Positions 1 to 10,525 are shown, numbered from the stretch's first letter. The stretch is DNA of 64,000 nucleotides from Xylogone sp. PMI_703 (GCA_021399445.1 JAJTUQ010000001.1:6076001-6140000), one strand, 5' to 3'. A program made the numbers and translations. Notes: generated from the letters alone by a model not told the origin.

Positions 1-345
1 GCCGTCTGCAATGGAAGCATCAGGAAGCTCGGTAGGCGTGGTGTCTCGATTGTGCTGCTGAGGGATATCTTCCACATCTCTTTTCATCTCGTCATTTTCT
101 TGTTTAATGTTTATTTCAACTCGCTCTTCCGATTCCTCTTTTGGGATTGTCATCTCGGCATGATCCGCGGCGGTGTGTGCAGTCTGGGGGCCTTGTTCGA
201 ATGCAGCACTTGCTGTTGTAGCAACAACTTCAGTTGCTGCAACATGCGGTGAAGTCATCGCTGTCGCCATGGCAGCTCCTTCACCGGCAGCAGTTCTACT
301 AGAAGGTCGATATAGTCGTTGAAATTCCAGCTTCGGGTTCGTCAT
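1..345 (-). CDS. 5' end of an unknown protein, cut by the window edge
   Basis: The minus strand opens with ATG at 345-343 and stays open for 115 codons to the window edge, so only an N-terminus is visible. It begins MTNPKLEFQRLYRPS, is then rich in Ala, Thr and Glu, and ends in a charged acidic stretch, which suggests an unstructured leader. No domain is visible. The frame has no stop and a credible ATG, but compositional bias alone could give a frame this long. I do not recognise the family. Confidence 0.45.
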   Translation of the reverse strand, partial: MTNPKLEFQRLYRPSSRTAAGEGAAMATAMTSPHVAATEVVATTASAAFEQGPQTAHTAADHAEMTIPKEESEERVEINIKQENDEMKRDVEDIPQQHNRDTTPTELPDASIADG

Positions 346-1265
346 TGCGACAACTCACTTTTCGACGCAGCGAATCTTTAGCGTATATGTCACGTGCCTA
401 GAAGGAAATTCCTTCACTCTTTTGACCCCTTGTGGAAATCTTTCTTGTATTTCTCTACAAGCTTATATTGTTCCCTATCTGGACTTTACTTGAATACATA
501 CGACATTGAGGGCGTTCCATATACCCTATACACTTCTAGGTAACGATTAATTCAAAAGGGACAGCATGCGGGCACTTTTTCCTTATATTAAAGTTTCTGT
601 GAGAAGCAAGGTCTCATAAGTTTAGTGCATGAACTATACAATTCCTAACATTCTCTATAAGTCCTTGTATTATCATGTTCAACTCAGTTATTGCTTGGTG
701 TCTACCAACACTCATGATTTTCTCTCTGTGAAACTAGCAAACTTCTACTTTTCTGCCTAATAAAAGGCTTCCTTAGGTAGTGCTAGTAGTATTACCCTTC
801 AATGATATCTTTGTTATATTTTAAAGTACCGTCAACACTACTGACGAGATTTCTGTAACTGATTTTGCTAATTGTTCAAGCATAAGATTGGTAAGTCTAT
901 GGCGCATTCTCTATTCTTTTTAATGAAACCAGCACTTCTATACATCCATATTGACCACAAATGAAGTAAGACTGGCCTTCCCCTTATGCGTAAGGGCAAA
1001 CATTGACTCCCAACAGCCATAACTCAGTGGTATTGCTTCTATTATTATGATTTGAGTACTCTATAATGTATCTGAGCTCCTTTTTTAATGCATAATACAT
1101 CATTATGCTACAATTCATTCTGCCAATCCTGCTTGCGACCCATCCCCCCTCGCCGGCTAGTCCAGAAATTTTCTTGACCTTATGCCTAGAGATGCTGTGA
1201 AATCTATCAGGAAAATCGCTAGTCTGTTGTACTTGCTTATGGAATTATTCAAGCTGTACCAACAC
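346..1265. other. Gene-free AT-rich spacer
   Basis: AT-rich sequence with no sustained reading frame and no RNA gene signature. It lies upstream of the partial gene at 1-345 and downstream of the minus-strand locus ending at 1266, so it should hold the first gene's promoter and the second locus's 3' end. No specific signal stands out. Confidence 0.6.
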
Positions 1266-4200
1266 TTAGTAATTATCTTCATCCAAGATTTCGTCATTCT
1301 CAACAGGCGAGGTATAATTTCCACCATCTTCGAAATCTCTCAAAGATTCCGGTGCCGAATTTTTGGAATAACGAACAAAGCGCCGTGGCGTTGCAACAAG
1401 TTCTTCGTTGGACTTTGAGTAGAGAAGTTTATCAAGAAAGGTATTTGCCTTGAAAACTGCCCGTATGCCCCCTTGTTGAGGGTCATAACTGTATTTTTTC
1501 CCATGCCTATCCTTGCATTCTACTCGAAATGACAGCCTCCGACCCAAGTCAACCTCAGTCGCATTGGTTGCATAAAGCCATGGATGCTGCGATGCTTCAT
1601 CAGCTACTTCAATAAAGAGAGAAATACGTCCGTCACCAATATCCATCTTTCTCGGAAGAAGCATATGGCAATGACCTATTCTCATCCTCCGTTCCTCAGA
1701 TGGGTTTAGGTAATACTGATAGGGCTTCCCACGGAAGCAAGAGTGTTCCAAGCTCCAATCGTTAACATGAGTTGTCTTTCGTCTTACTTTGTGATGTATC
1801 AGCCTATAATTTTCAGGTTTCTGGTAGCTTCCTAGAGCTTTAGCTTCTGCTTCATCCTCATATATACCACTCAGCTCTTGTTCGCCCTGCCCCTGAATCT
1901 GACTATCACTAAATCTCACAGAGACACAATGGTCATGTATTTCATCGACAATAGTTGGATATAGTTGTGGTACATCGTCAAATTCATTGATAATATCCGG
2001 GCTTGCTTCGGGCTGAGATTTCAGTTCTAAATCCAGATCATCAGCACCGGGGTCCATCTCATAATAACTAACAGGAGTGATTGCTATATCAGTAGTATTA
2101 GCATTTCCATCTCGTGTAGTGCTGGCATTATTCAAACATAGTTTCTTTATAGTTGGCGCGGAAAGTCCTTGACTCGACTCGGATTCGTTACAACGAATTC
2201 TTTTCAAATCTTTAGAGAGAGGTTCCTGAGTTGAGCTATATCCAGCCATATAAAATTCATCTTCGTCATATTTTAGAGGAGACCGTAACTTGGTGGTCCC
2301 TTGTGTCGGAATTAAACTCTTCTCAAGATAAGTAGAATTTTTCAGTTTTACCACGCTTTCGATCAGCTGTTCTGCTTGCGCTTTAATGGCAGAACCAGTC
2401 TTCTCGTATGATTTTGGTGCACGTGAAGCGTGTCCTCCCTGTTTAGATTGCAACTGATTTGAATGAAGCCTAGGCTTTCTAGGGAGCACATGTAAGAGTA
2501 TACACAAACATTGCATCAAAGATCCAGCAATCTCCTCCAACTTTCGAATATCTTTCAGATCAGTGAAGCCTTTACGACAAAGCCAAGAGTAGAATGCACT
2601 GTTGATGTTGTCGACTGTCATCTTTGGGGCTCCAGCTTTCTCTTTTTGTCGTTGTTTTAATATAATATGTAGTGCAGAGGAGTTTTCGATGGAATACGCC
2701 GTAATACCATTGGTATTTGTAACCAGAGATGCAAATTTTATTAGCTCGCAGACTTTGTCTGTTTGGAGGTATGGCATTGACCATGTTTTGGACGGTAATC
2801 CTGGTGACACGATGAATAAACAGCTGGCCTTTGAGGTATTTTCGATATATACAGCTGGTAGCAAAATCCACGTAACCTCAAAGCGTATTTCTGGCTAATC
2901 TTCAAGAGTGGTAGTATTTCTTTTTTGCTATAAAACCACACAATATAATGACCTATAAGCTACTTGTATTCAGTAACTCCAAATGCTGGCGTGCGTGTAT
3001 TGCATCTTCAACTTTATTGTCCTTTAGAATAGATGTAGATATAACTGAGAATGGCCTGAAGTTATGTGTCCACACAAGGACATTCTTAGCGTTGAATTTA
3101 GCTGCTTCTAAGGCCCATGGAAGGTCGCAGAATATACTTTGAGAACTATCATCAACATTCACTTCATAATCATTGTGAGGATCTCCGCAATTGTGGAAGC
3201 TACATCTAGCACAAATCCTATGCTTGCTGAACGTGTCCCGTAAAACGGGGTATCATCATCTAAGACTGAATCTATAGAAGGTGAGATATTGCTTTGGAGT
3301 GATGCCTCTACAACAGTAAACAAAGATCTATCCTTGATAGCATCATCTAGGGCTTTGAAATAGTCAGCATTGGTCCATATAGGCCGTGGGGATTTTTGTA
3401 GTGCTCGCTGTTTCGTCTGTACACGAAAGCTAAAGAAAGCTTTTATCTGCAGATCACTTGAACCACGGAGCTGGCTGGCCCAGAAACCCCTGTCTATGTC
3501 ACTGAGATGTGTGTTTTGCATTAGTGGAGATAATATATTCAAGCCAAATCCTCCGAGTATTGGTGTCCCATTACTGTTCAATGAGCCGTGGTGGGATTCA
3601 AATGCTTTGCAAAAGAGGCTCTCCAGTAGATTGTATTTGACTTGACGCCATATACTATCGTCCTCGGATACTGGTGACCACCGTCTACGGAAGTTCAAGA
3701 TTCTGTGGCCGTTACCGAGCCATGCAATGAAATAAAAGAGGGTCGTATAATCGCCATTCAAATTGGATTGTATATGGCCGTAAACGATTCGATTTCTAGC
3801 GCATTTCGTCTGTCCAACATACGAGCGAAAGTACTGGAGGTTTCGATCATCCGTGATAAAGGCATAGTATCCGCAGCTTTCTTTAGATCGTACCCATTCA
3901 GTTCCTTGCTTTTCTTTCACCGTATTAAGAACTCCTGGTGTTATAGATCTACCCTGCAATGGTAGGATATGCTCGTCTCTGTGTTTAAGTAGCTCTTGGC
4001 TGACGGCTACTACACCACCATGTTGAAAGATAGCGTCGTGGTACGCACTTGATCCCGGAAGCTCTCCTCGAATGATTGCTTCAAGTATTGAAATACTGAC
4101 ATTTTCAAGATGGGGAAATATAATTGCTGTTTGGATTGTGATATTCCAGCAAGAATATTAGTAATACCTATCATCTAAAGAAGCGATAGAGACCTACTTC

Positions 4201-4620
4201 ACGAAGCTCCAGAGCCAAACCCAGCCACTCGAGCGCATCATGCGGGGGGATTTTAAGGGTAACGGTAGCTGCTCTGGGTTGCTGGTCAGGCTGCTTTTGC
4301 TTCTGCCTCTCTTCGGCCCTTGGCTTTCAGGTTTACTGGTACCGGTACTTGATTGCTTCGGCGGTTGGCTCGTTGCTAGGGGGCGCTGCAAACAATACTC
4401 TGGTTTATGTCCCTTATCTCCACAATGTGGACAAGCAGGCGCGCCCGAACAATCAAAGATCAAATGCCCCTTGCGTTTGCACCATACACACGTGTTACAA
4501 AGTGTGCAATTCTTTAAGGTGTAACCCATGTTCCCACACCGTCGACAGACATGCTTATTGCCCCACTCCTACTGGGAGTGGCGGGCACGACCTTGCTGCA
4601 TCTTCGGAGTTACCGTAGAT
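1266..4620 (-). pseudogene. Degenerate zinc-knuckle plus GIY-YIG-like protein gene
   Basis: Reading down the minus strand: (1) a zinc-knuckle segment around 4590-4390 with two clean CX2CX4HX4C motifs (CVWCKRKGHLIFDC and CPHCGDKGHKPEYC) and a third, CRRCGNMGYTLKNC, where the His is Tyr; (2) in another frame, TLKIPPHDALEWLGLALELR near 4260-4200; (3) after a likely intron (branch TACTAAT near 4160, AG near 4135), about 320 codons to 3159 with a GIY-YIG-like core: GYYAF, SYVGQT, an Arg nearby and LLESLF with a candidate Glu; (4) a third frame (2953-3180) ending in TAG; (5) a 542-codon frame from an AG at about 2895 to the stop at 1266. Fragments 2-5 read like consecutive parts of one protein, but the frame changes three to four times and most junctions lack good splice sites. 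I infer a decayed gene; an unusual exon structure is not excluded. Nuclease activity is not shown. Confidence 0.55.
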
Positions 4621-4983
4621 AGCCAAAAACTATCATTTGGGACCTAAAGGTGATTGTAAAAAATATCCATGTTGGAGCATTGTTTGATGAAGCTGATATA
4701 GTACGGAATAATACCATAGATTATTCCACAAAATTACCTGATGCGCTAAAATTCGCATACTTTACGGTAGTATCTTGATGCCGCTAAAGAAAGGATCTCT
4801 ATTTCACTAAAAAGTTAAAAGACCTAGGTACTACCATGCCAACTACTTTATCAGCAACAAGGAAGCCTAGCCTCGCTTGGAGAGCAGTACCGAGCCTTTC
4901 TTGTACTTTTTATTACTAGCCACGTTGGCTGTACAAGAAGTCATTCCAAAAGAAAATTAATAAACGACACTCCAAAAAGTATA
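4621..4983. other. Spacer with Pol III terminator
   Basis: AT-rich spacer between the decayed gene and the first tRNA-like gene. An A5 run at 4974-4978 reads as TTTTT on the minus strand, six bases past the tRNA 3' end, where a Pol III terminator belongs. A 25-bp stretch from about 4824 (TAGGTACTACCATGCCAACT and onward) recurs with mostly transition differences near 29854. Confidence 0.5.
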
Positions 4984-5108
4984 TGACCAACGCAGGGATC
5001 GAACCTGCAATCTCTTGATTCGTAGCAGGAAGGATGTTAATATATATTGGAACAATTGGTGAGACATGGTAAACTTACTCAAGCGCCTTGCCATTGGGCC
5101 AGTTGGCC
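4984..5108 (-). tRNA. tRNA-Arg(ACG)-like gene with 53-nt insertion, copy 1
   Basis: The minus strand folds as a class I tRNA: acceptor GGCCAAC/GTTGGTC with discriminator A, U8-G9, D arm GCC-CAATGGCAA-GGC, G26, anticodon stem CTTGA/TCAAG, variable loop AGATT, T arm GCAGG-TTCGATC-CCTGC. A box (TGGCCCAATGG) and B box (GGTTCGATCCC) are intact and a T5 terminator follows at 4978-4974. Just before TCAAG is CTACGAA, the Arg-ACG loop. Between CTTGA and CTACGAA sit 53 extra bases starting GTAAGT, so the insertion is on the 5' side of the anticodon, not at the canonical 37/38 position. A canonical reading would give anticodon AAG (Leu), which clashes with the short variable loop. It is either a non-canonical intron or a transcribable pseudogene. 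Confidence 0.75.
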
Positions 5109-5431
5109 ATTGGATTTTTGTTTGGCCGCTTAAACTAAAAGATACCACAGAAGAACACAAGCTACGCTCGGAGGAGGGGATGCTTTAGGGTCACGTGTAT
5201 CAATTTCAGCTCTCTCCGTTGTCAGAGGTTATGGCTCAATGGTTAGGCAAGCACGCATACAATTAATATGGGAGAGAGAATATTGGTTACTATAATCAAT
5301 GAACTTTACTGGAGCTTGATTGCTTGATTGCCTCATTGCCTCATTGCCTGGCTTCTTCGCTGTAATTGTAGATCACACGAACCAATTAAAATCGACCTTT
5401 AAAGTGTAAATTACATAAGCAATATACGATA
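5109..5431. other. tRNA 5' flank and spacer
   Basis: The first 45 bp or so upstream of the tRNA (about 5111-5155) match the same flank of the second tRNA at 7564-7608, including a shared CTAAAAGATA, so the tRNA was copied with its flank. Further on, around 5319-5352, there is a short direct repeat of TTGATTGC/TCATTGCC units. No coding frame is credible. Confidence 0.5.
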
Positions 5432-5858
5432 ACGTAAATCCCTGTTCAAGCGAACACCCCATTCTAACGAACACTGAAATTTACCGCAAAATTGAGGAAA
5501 TTCAACTTTTGATATCTCAATAACGAGGGAATTCTATTTAATCAAATTTTGTTATTCTTATATTTACTTGATAATAAATATATACACAAATTTTTATGCT
5601 GTTAGAATGTGTAATATATGTTGTACAACAAAATAGATTTGAATAAAAAGTCCAAATGTTAACTTGGCAGCATTATAAACATTTTGAGAGCAAAATAACC
5701 AAATAATTGAAATTAATTCATAATAGATAATCTCCTTCTAATGTGTCTTCCCTCAAAATTCTATGGTTGTTAAGATATTAAAAGTTGAATTTCCTCAATT
5801 TTGCGGTAAATTTCAGTGTTCGTTAGAATGGGGTGTTCGCTTGAACAGGGATTTACGT
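5432..5858. mobile_element. MITE-A copy 1 (427 bp, TA target duplication)
   Basis: A non-coding element with terminal inverted repeats identical for 79 bp (outer end ACGTAAATCCCTGTTCAAGC) and imperfect for a few bases more. It is flanked by TA on both sides (5430-5431 and 5859-5860). TIRs plus TA duplication point to a Tc1/mariner-type transposase supplied in trans; none is encoded here. The interior is AT-rich. A second, nearly identical copy in the opposite orientation lies at 6081-7110. Confidence 0.88.
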
Positions 5859-6125
5859 TACGAACCAATAACGTAATTCCCGCTGCACCGGCTCACTGGA
5901 ATTTACAGCGAAGATCAATAAAAATGATATACCAATAACTGGATAATAACTCTATTATAAAGAGTTATAACTCAAATAGTAGATTAGTATAATCATTTTG
6001 ATTATATATCTCGATTATATAATAGGTTAAATGTTAACTATAAATTTCAAATAATTATGAAGAAATCCTAATTTGCCTTAACGTAAATCCCTGTTCAAGC
6101 GAACACCCCATTCTAACGAACACTG

Positions 6126-6722
6126 TGTCACGACCCCGCAGGGTTGTGACAAGCGACTTAAGTACAGGGCCTCTATAGCCGTCGCCTTAGTTAAATAAGT
6201 ATAAGATAAGACGGCTAACAGGGACCTGGTTATGGTATCGCTAGTACTATCGCATTACTAGTACTAGCGAAAGGATAGTACAAGTTCAACACTAGTATTG
6301 TAAAAAGGGTTGTACAAGCTAAAGGATTGTACTATCGAAATTATAGTACTAACCCTTTGGTTGTACTAGCTAGGTGGTAGTACTATCGGGAAAATAGTAC
6401 TACCTTTCCGCTTGTGCTAGCTATTTGCTTGTACGTGCAAAAAGCTAGTACTAGCAAATAAGCGAGCACGTGACAAATAGGACCGGATGGGATCTCCTGG
6501 ATCCAGGACCATAGGGATCCAGGCGGATCCAGTCACCAACACATACTATATAAGTAGATAGTTGTACAGTAGATAGGAGCCTCGTGCTCAACTCAATTGA
6601 TTTACAGCATACCTGCATTTCATAGTAACTATCCTAAACCATCGTGAAGTTATTCTCTTGCCCTTTACCTTCATCTATCATTTGAGTGATAGATAACCCT
6701 AGACCCTTGTAGGAACGTTACA
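6126..6722. mobile_element. Solo LTR of an LTR retrotransposon (597 bp)
   Basis: Starts TGTCACGACCCCGCAGG and ends GGAACGTTACA, the TG...CA ends of an LTR, and is flanked by the 5-bp direct repeat CACTG (6121-6125 and 6723-6727) inside the right-hand part of a MITE-A inverted repeat. No gag/pol sequence is present, so this is what LTR-LTR recombination leaves. A TATA-like CTATATAAG at about 6546 marks a likely U3/R promoter if the + strand is sense. Between 6236 and 6462 lie many inverted GTACTA/TAGTAC motifs. Length and ends fit a Ty3/gypsy element, but family cannot be set without the interior. Confidence 0.87.
6236..6462. repeat. Cluster of inverted TAGTAC/GTACTA motifs inside the LTR
   Basis: The segment packs repeated short units such as TAGTACTATCG, TAGTACTAGCG, GTACTATCGAAATTATAGTAC and GTACTATCGGGAAAATAGTAC, several forming small hairpins with 5-8 nt loops. 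It lies upstream of the TATA-like box at 6546, the place for U3 regulatory repeats. Function is not known. Confidence 0.6.
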
Positions 6723-7437
6723 CACTGAAATTTACCGCAAAATTGAGGAAATTCAACTTTTAATATCTTAACAACCATAGAATTTTGAGGGAAGACACAT
6801 TAGAAGGAGATTATCTATTATGAATTAATTTCAATTATTTGATTATTTTGCTCTCAAAATGTTTATAATGCTACCAAGTTAACATTTGGACCTTTCATTC
6901 AAATCTATTTTGTTGTACAACATATATTACACATTCTAACAGCATAAAAATTTGTGCATATATTTATTATCAAGTAGATATAAGAATAACAAAATTTGAT
7001 TAAATAGAATTCCCTCGTTGTTGAGATATCAAAAAGTTGAATTTCCTCAATTTTGCAGTAAATTTCAGTGTTCGTTAGAATGGGGTGTTCGCTTGAACAG
7101 GGATTTACGTTATAATTCAGGTATTATGTAATTTTCTCTTTAACCATGATATTGAGAACTTTAAAAATAGTCATATATGATTAAGCATGTGATAATTAAA
7201 CGTAAACTTAATACCTATAAAATTTAGCATTGTGGTTGTTGAGTTATTAGTATCCTAATTTTCTTGGTTTTCGCTGTAAATTTCACTGAGCCGGTGGACA
7301 GGGTGAGCCGGTGCACCGGAATTACGTTAAATCGCTCTGATTTTATCATGTAATTTGCCCGGTGTCACTTTCTACAGAAGTGTTTTCAATAATATATAGA
7401 GATTCTGCGTATAAAAAAGAAGAAGAAAAAATTTTTC

Positions 7438-7561
7438 TGACCAACGCAGGGATCGAACCTGCAATCTCTTGATTCGTAGCGGGAAGGATGTTAATATATA
7501 CTGAAACGATTGGTGAGACATGATAAACTTACTCAAGCGCCTTGCCGTGGGCCAGTTGGCC
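7438..7561 (-). tRNA. tRNA-Arg(ACG)-like gene with 53-nt insertion, copy 2
   Basis: Same structure as the gene at 4984-5108: acceptor GGCCAAC/GTTGGTC, stem CTTGA/TCAAG, loop CTACGAA, identical T arm, and a 53-nt insertion beginning GTAAGTTTA at the same place. It differs by a few substitutions in the insertion and by a D loop one base shorter (CCCACGGC in place of CCCAATGGC), which alters the A box. A T6 run lies at 7430-7425, a terminator. Conserved arms in both copies, while the insertion has several changes, argue for constraint on the tRNA body or for recent duplication. Confidence 0.7.
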
Positions 7562-8576
7562 ATTGGGTTTTTCTGCGGCCGTTTAAGCTAAAAGATATAA
7601 CCCAGAAGCTCACCTATAAAATCTCCAACATCTTTCAATTTGAAGAACAAAGACATTTTTTAATATTCAAGCTGTCTGAAATTCTAATTCATTCAAATTA
7701 CTAATATAAAATCCCTCACAATAGCCGATTTCAAACCAGTCTTTACCAAAGATGCAGCTTTCCGTATGCCTCCCCCCATCCCCCGCAATCCGGATACGTG
7801 ATAGGAACTGACACCCAATCGAACAACAGCTGCCCGTTCATACGTAAGTCTTTCCTCAGCAGAGAGAGAGAGCCCAGCGATTTTGACTCCCATAAACTAA
7901 CCATATACACTATCACGGCCCCAAGCCATAGCCACCCCGCAAATGATCTACTGCTCCGGCCAAATCCCCTGCAGTTACTCCTCTGTTAACATAATGTCAC
8001 ATCAGTCTCAGCCCTCCAACCCCAAGCTACTTATTTTTGTTTCATCTTCCAGCGGCGACTGCATTATACGCTAACTTGTCCGTGGCCTAGGACGTTCTCA
8101 ACTGAGAAACCTTGTCTGCATGGTTCAAGTTGCATTAGACACAATTATAATATACAGCCAAGGTAAGATTCCAGAACCGTGCCACAGATATTCTATTCTA
8201 ATCTATACTAACTTCCCCCTTCAGCCCCTGCAGGAGTCACGTTCGATCTACCACATCTCTCCATGACAAAGTGTACAAAAGTATTGCTGACGTTTTCACT
8301 CATCCTGAAAACATTAGAATCCCGATTTATCAGATAGAAAGGACGATTATCTGGATCTAATTCAGCCTTCTTTGGCGAAGGTAGTGATATCACAAAGACA
8401 GCTATTTACTATAACTCTGCCCTCTTTCAATACACACCACAACCGCTAGGAGGGATGGCTTTGTCAAAGTCACATCTGGAAAATTAGTGAATCCACCAAA
8501 AGATTCCGCCGACAACGTACTTTACAAATCATAAACCAAGCGCAGATTTCTGGAAACAGAGAACAAGACTTCGAAT
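7562..8576. other. Spacer upstream of the unknown gene
   Basis: The first 45 bp repeat the 5' flank of tRNA copy 1. The remainder has only short frames without family resemblance (for example 61 codons at 8208-8393, minus). The last few hundred bases before 8577 should be promoter and leader of the downstream gene; no clear TATA box or binding site stands out. Confidence 0.5.
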
Positions 8577-10525
8577 ATGACAGTTTCTGGTAGTCACAAG
8601 CTTCAGGCTTCCCAGCAAGCTATTAGCTCTGTGCTAAATAAAGACTATAGTAGCTCAGATTTGAACTCGCCAAGGAAGAAAGTAACTCAGGAACAAGAGA
8701 AGAGTGTCGAAGTAGACTACGTAGTATACAATGGGGATATACATGATGCGTCTGTGTTTGAGCTCACGGAAGACTCTTCATATACAGGGGGATTGCCTTC
8801 AGAATACGAGACATTAATGTCTGTAGATGAACTTATTGACGAATGGAATAGGTTTGAAAGCAGGAGAAATAATGGCAACAAACTTACTTCTGACGATGCA
8901 AAAGCACCTCAACAGGGTGATATAAATATAGAGACAACTGAACGCAGACAACTAGACACCATTGCTGAACAGAGTAAGGAATTCAGGAGGAAGATGCTAC
9001 TTGAATCACAGAACAAAACCCCGCCATCAGTTCCTACAAATTTGCATAATCAGCTAAGTGCTTTGAGTAGAGACCAACAATGTTCTCTCGAACCTGATAA
9101 GGACGGAGGATCAGGAAGCAATTGCAGAATCACTTTAAATACGGTGAACTGCGATACTGCTACTCCTAGAATCAATAATCTAGTCTCTACAGCTTCAGGC
9201 AACAACTTACCATATAGTAATCCTGGAGGTATAGGATCCAAAAGGAGTTACAGTGATACTTGCGCAGAATCCCCTGAAAGAGCATCCAGAGGCTTTTTGA
9301 CTTCGCTCAACACCAATGCCGAAAATAATAGCAAGCCTATTGTTGGCACAGCTAGGGGAATGGACAAATATAAAGATTACGCAAAAGCTAAGATGGCTAT
9401 TAGAAAACAACCTAAACTGGATACTTCATTGAATGAAGACTACCTTGATGACAGTGATGCATTCAGTGACAATCCCGACTTTATGTATCTCCCCAAGGCA
9501 ACTAGGACACAGTCGGGGCTTCCTCACAATCAAAACCTAGAAATTGATGTTATTCCTTCGGAGCCTTCAGCTAGAATGAATAAAGGCAGTATGGCATTAC
9601 ATCCCGACTTAAGTGAGCTGGGAAAAACTCTAGATATTCTTGGATTAAACCCTCTCTAACAAATGAACCAGGATATCACTATCAAGAAGCTAGTTCGAGT
9701 ATGCTTCAACCGAATATAGAGGTCAACACGAATCTGACTTCATGGCCAAATCATAACTCTTCCTTCCAATTGAAAGACCAACACAACATATTTTATTCAG
9801 GATATCGGACGGACCCACACGTAGCGTCTTCACAGTACTCGATATCGGGAAGATATGTCCCGCCACACCAAGGGATGCCGCCAAACCCGCTCTCAGGAGC
9901 ATATGAGACGGTCTCCAATAATCAGTCTGCACAACCTATGGGTTTAAGAGGAAATAAATCTCAACCTTTTCAATGCATACCGCCTCCTCAAACCTATTGG
10001 ACAAGTCAGAATGCATGGCCCCAATACAACAGCAACCAAAGGAAAACAGCAGTCCAGTATCCTCCATATCAACCACGCTCTCTATCATCCTGGAATTACC
10101 AAGGAGGTGAATCTCAGAATAACGCGAAGAGCCTTTCAGATGCTACGCCTATCAGTCAAACTCCAGTAAAGCGCCCTAATCGACCTCCGGTTTCAGGGGA
10201 TACAACGTTTAGCCAACCTTATACTGCAGAGACATGTCAATTGAGCCCTCTGTCCTCGCCAATAAAATTCAATTTACCAATGCTATCAGAAAAGAAGATG
10301 AAACGAGAATCAGTCACAGCACATTTACGCAACCCCAAAGAGCGGGAGAGGGCAGTCGAGCTTTTAGAAAGTGTAGCTAAGAGTGAAGGTCGCGATATCA
10401 AAGTAGTTGAAAATTTTGAAACAACCTCTACTATTTTAATCGCCAATGGCCCAGTTGGGTCAAACACCAGGGGTTTCATTCAAAAGCTCTTTCCCAATCT
10501 CCTGCTGACAGCATCAATAAGTTGA
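8577..10525 (+). CDS. Unknown disordered protein, 621 aa, one intron
   Basis: Two long frames join through an intron at 9589-9671: donor GTATGG, branch CTAAC at 9656, acceptor CCAG. Exons 8577-9588 and 9672-10525 sum to 622 codons and keep frame. Without the intron the first frame stops at 9659. The N-terminal half is acidic and polar with a basic patch (KYKDYAKAKMAIRKQPK, about residues 264-280) followed by an acidic run. The middle is rich in Pro, Gln, Ser and Tyr. The C-terminus (about residues 540-621) is more ordered: KRESVTAHLRNPKERERAVE followed by mixed hydrophobic sequence, the likeliest conserved domain. No signal peptide or TM segment. I do not recognise the family. Confidence 0.8.

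Larger units (their letters stand above)
6081..7110. mobile_element. MITE-A copy 2, inverted, split by a solo LTR
   Basis: Second MITE-A copy, in the opposite orientation to copy 1, inserted in MITE-B with TA duplicated at 6079-6080 and 7111-7112. It is interrupted at 6126-6722 by a solo LTR. Subtracting the LTR and its 5-bp duplication leaves 428 bp, against 427 bp for copy 1. The copies differ at only a few sites, so transposition was recent relative to the decayed gene nearby. Confidence 0.88.
5871..7327. mobile_element. MITE-B, host of a nested MITE and LTR
   Basis: The outer element is defined by inverted ends ACGTAATTCC...GCACCGGCTCA at 5871 and the complement ending at 7327, flanked by TA at 5869-5870 and 7328-7329. 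The right arm carries an extra copy of the CCGGCTCA block (about 17 bp). Removing the nested element (6081-7110 plus its duplicated TA) leaves about 425 bp, the same size as MITE-A. The outer ten bases (ACGTAATTCC against ACGTAAATCC) and the subterminal GTGAAATTTACAGCG/CTGAAATTTACCGC are alike, so A and B look like two subfamilies using one transposase. It starts only ten bases beyond MITE-A copy 1. Confidence 0.82.

Noticed and set aside
4957..7563. 63- and 67-codon minus frames over the two tRNAs
   Set aside because: They are translations of the tRNA bodies and insertions, not proteins.
8208..8393. 61-codon minus frame
   Set aside because: Short, no family and no splice partner found.
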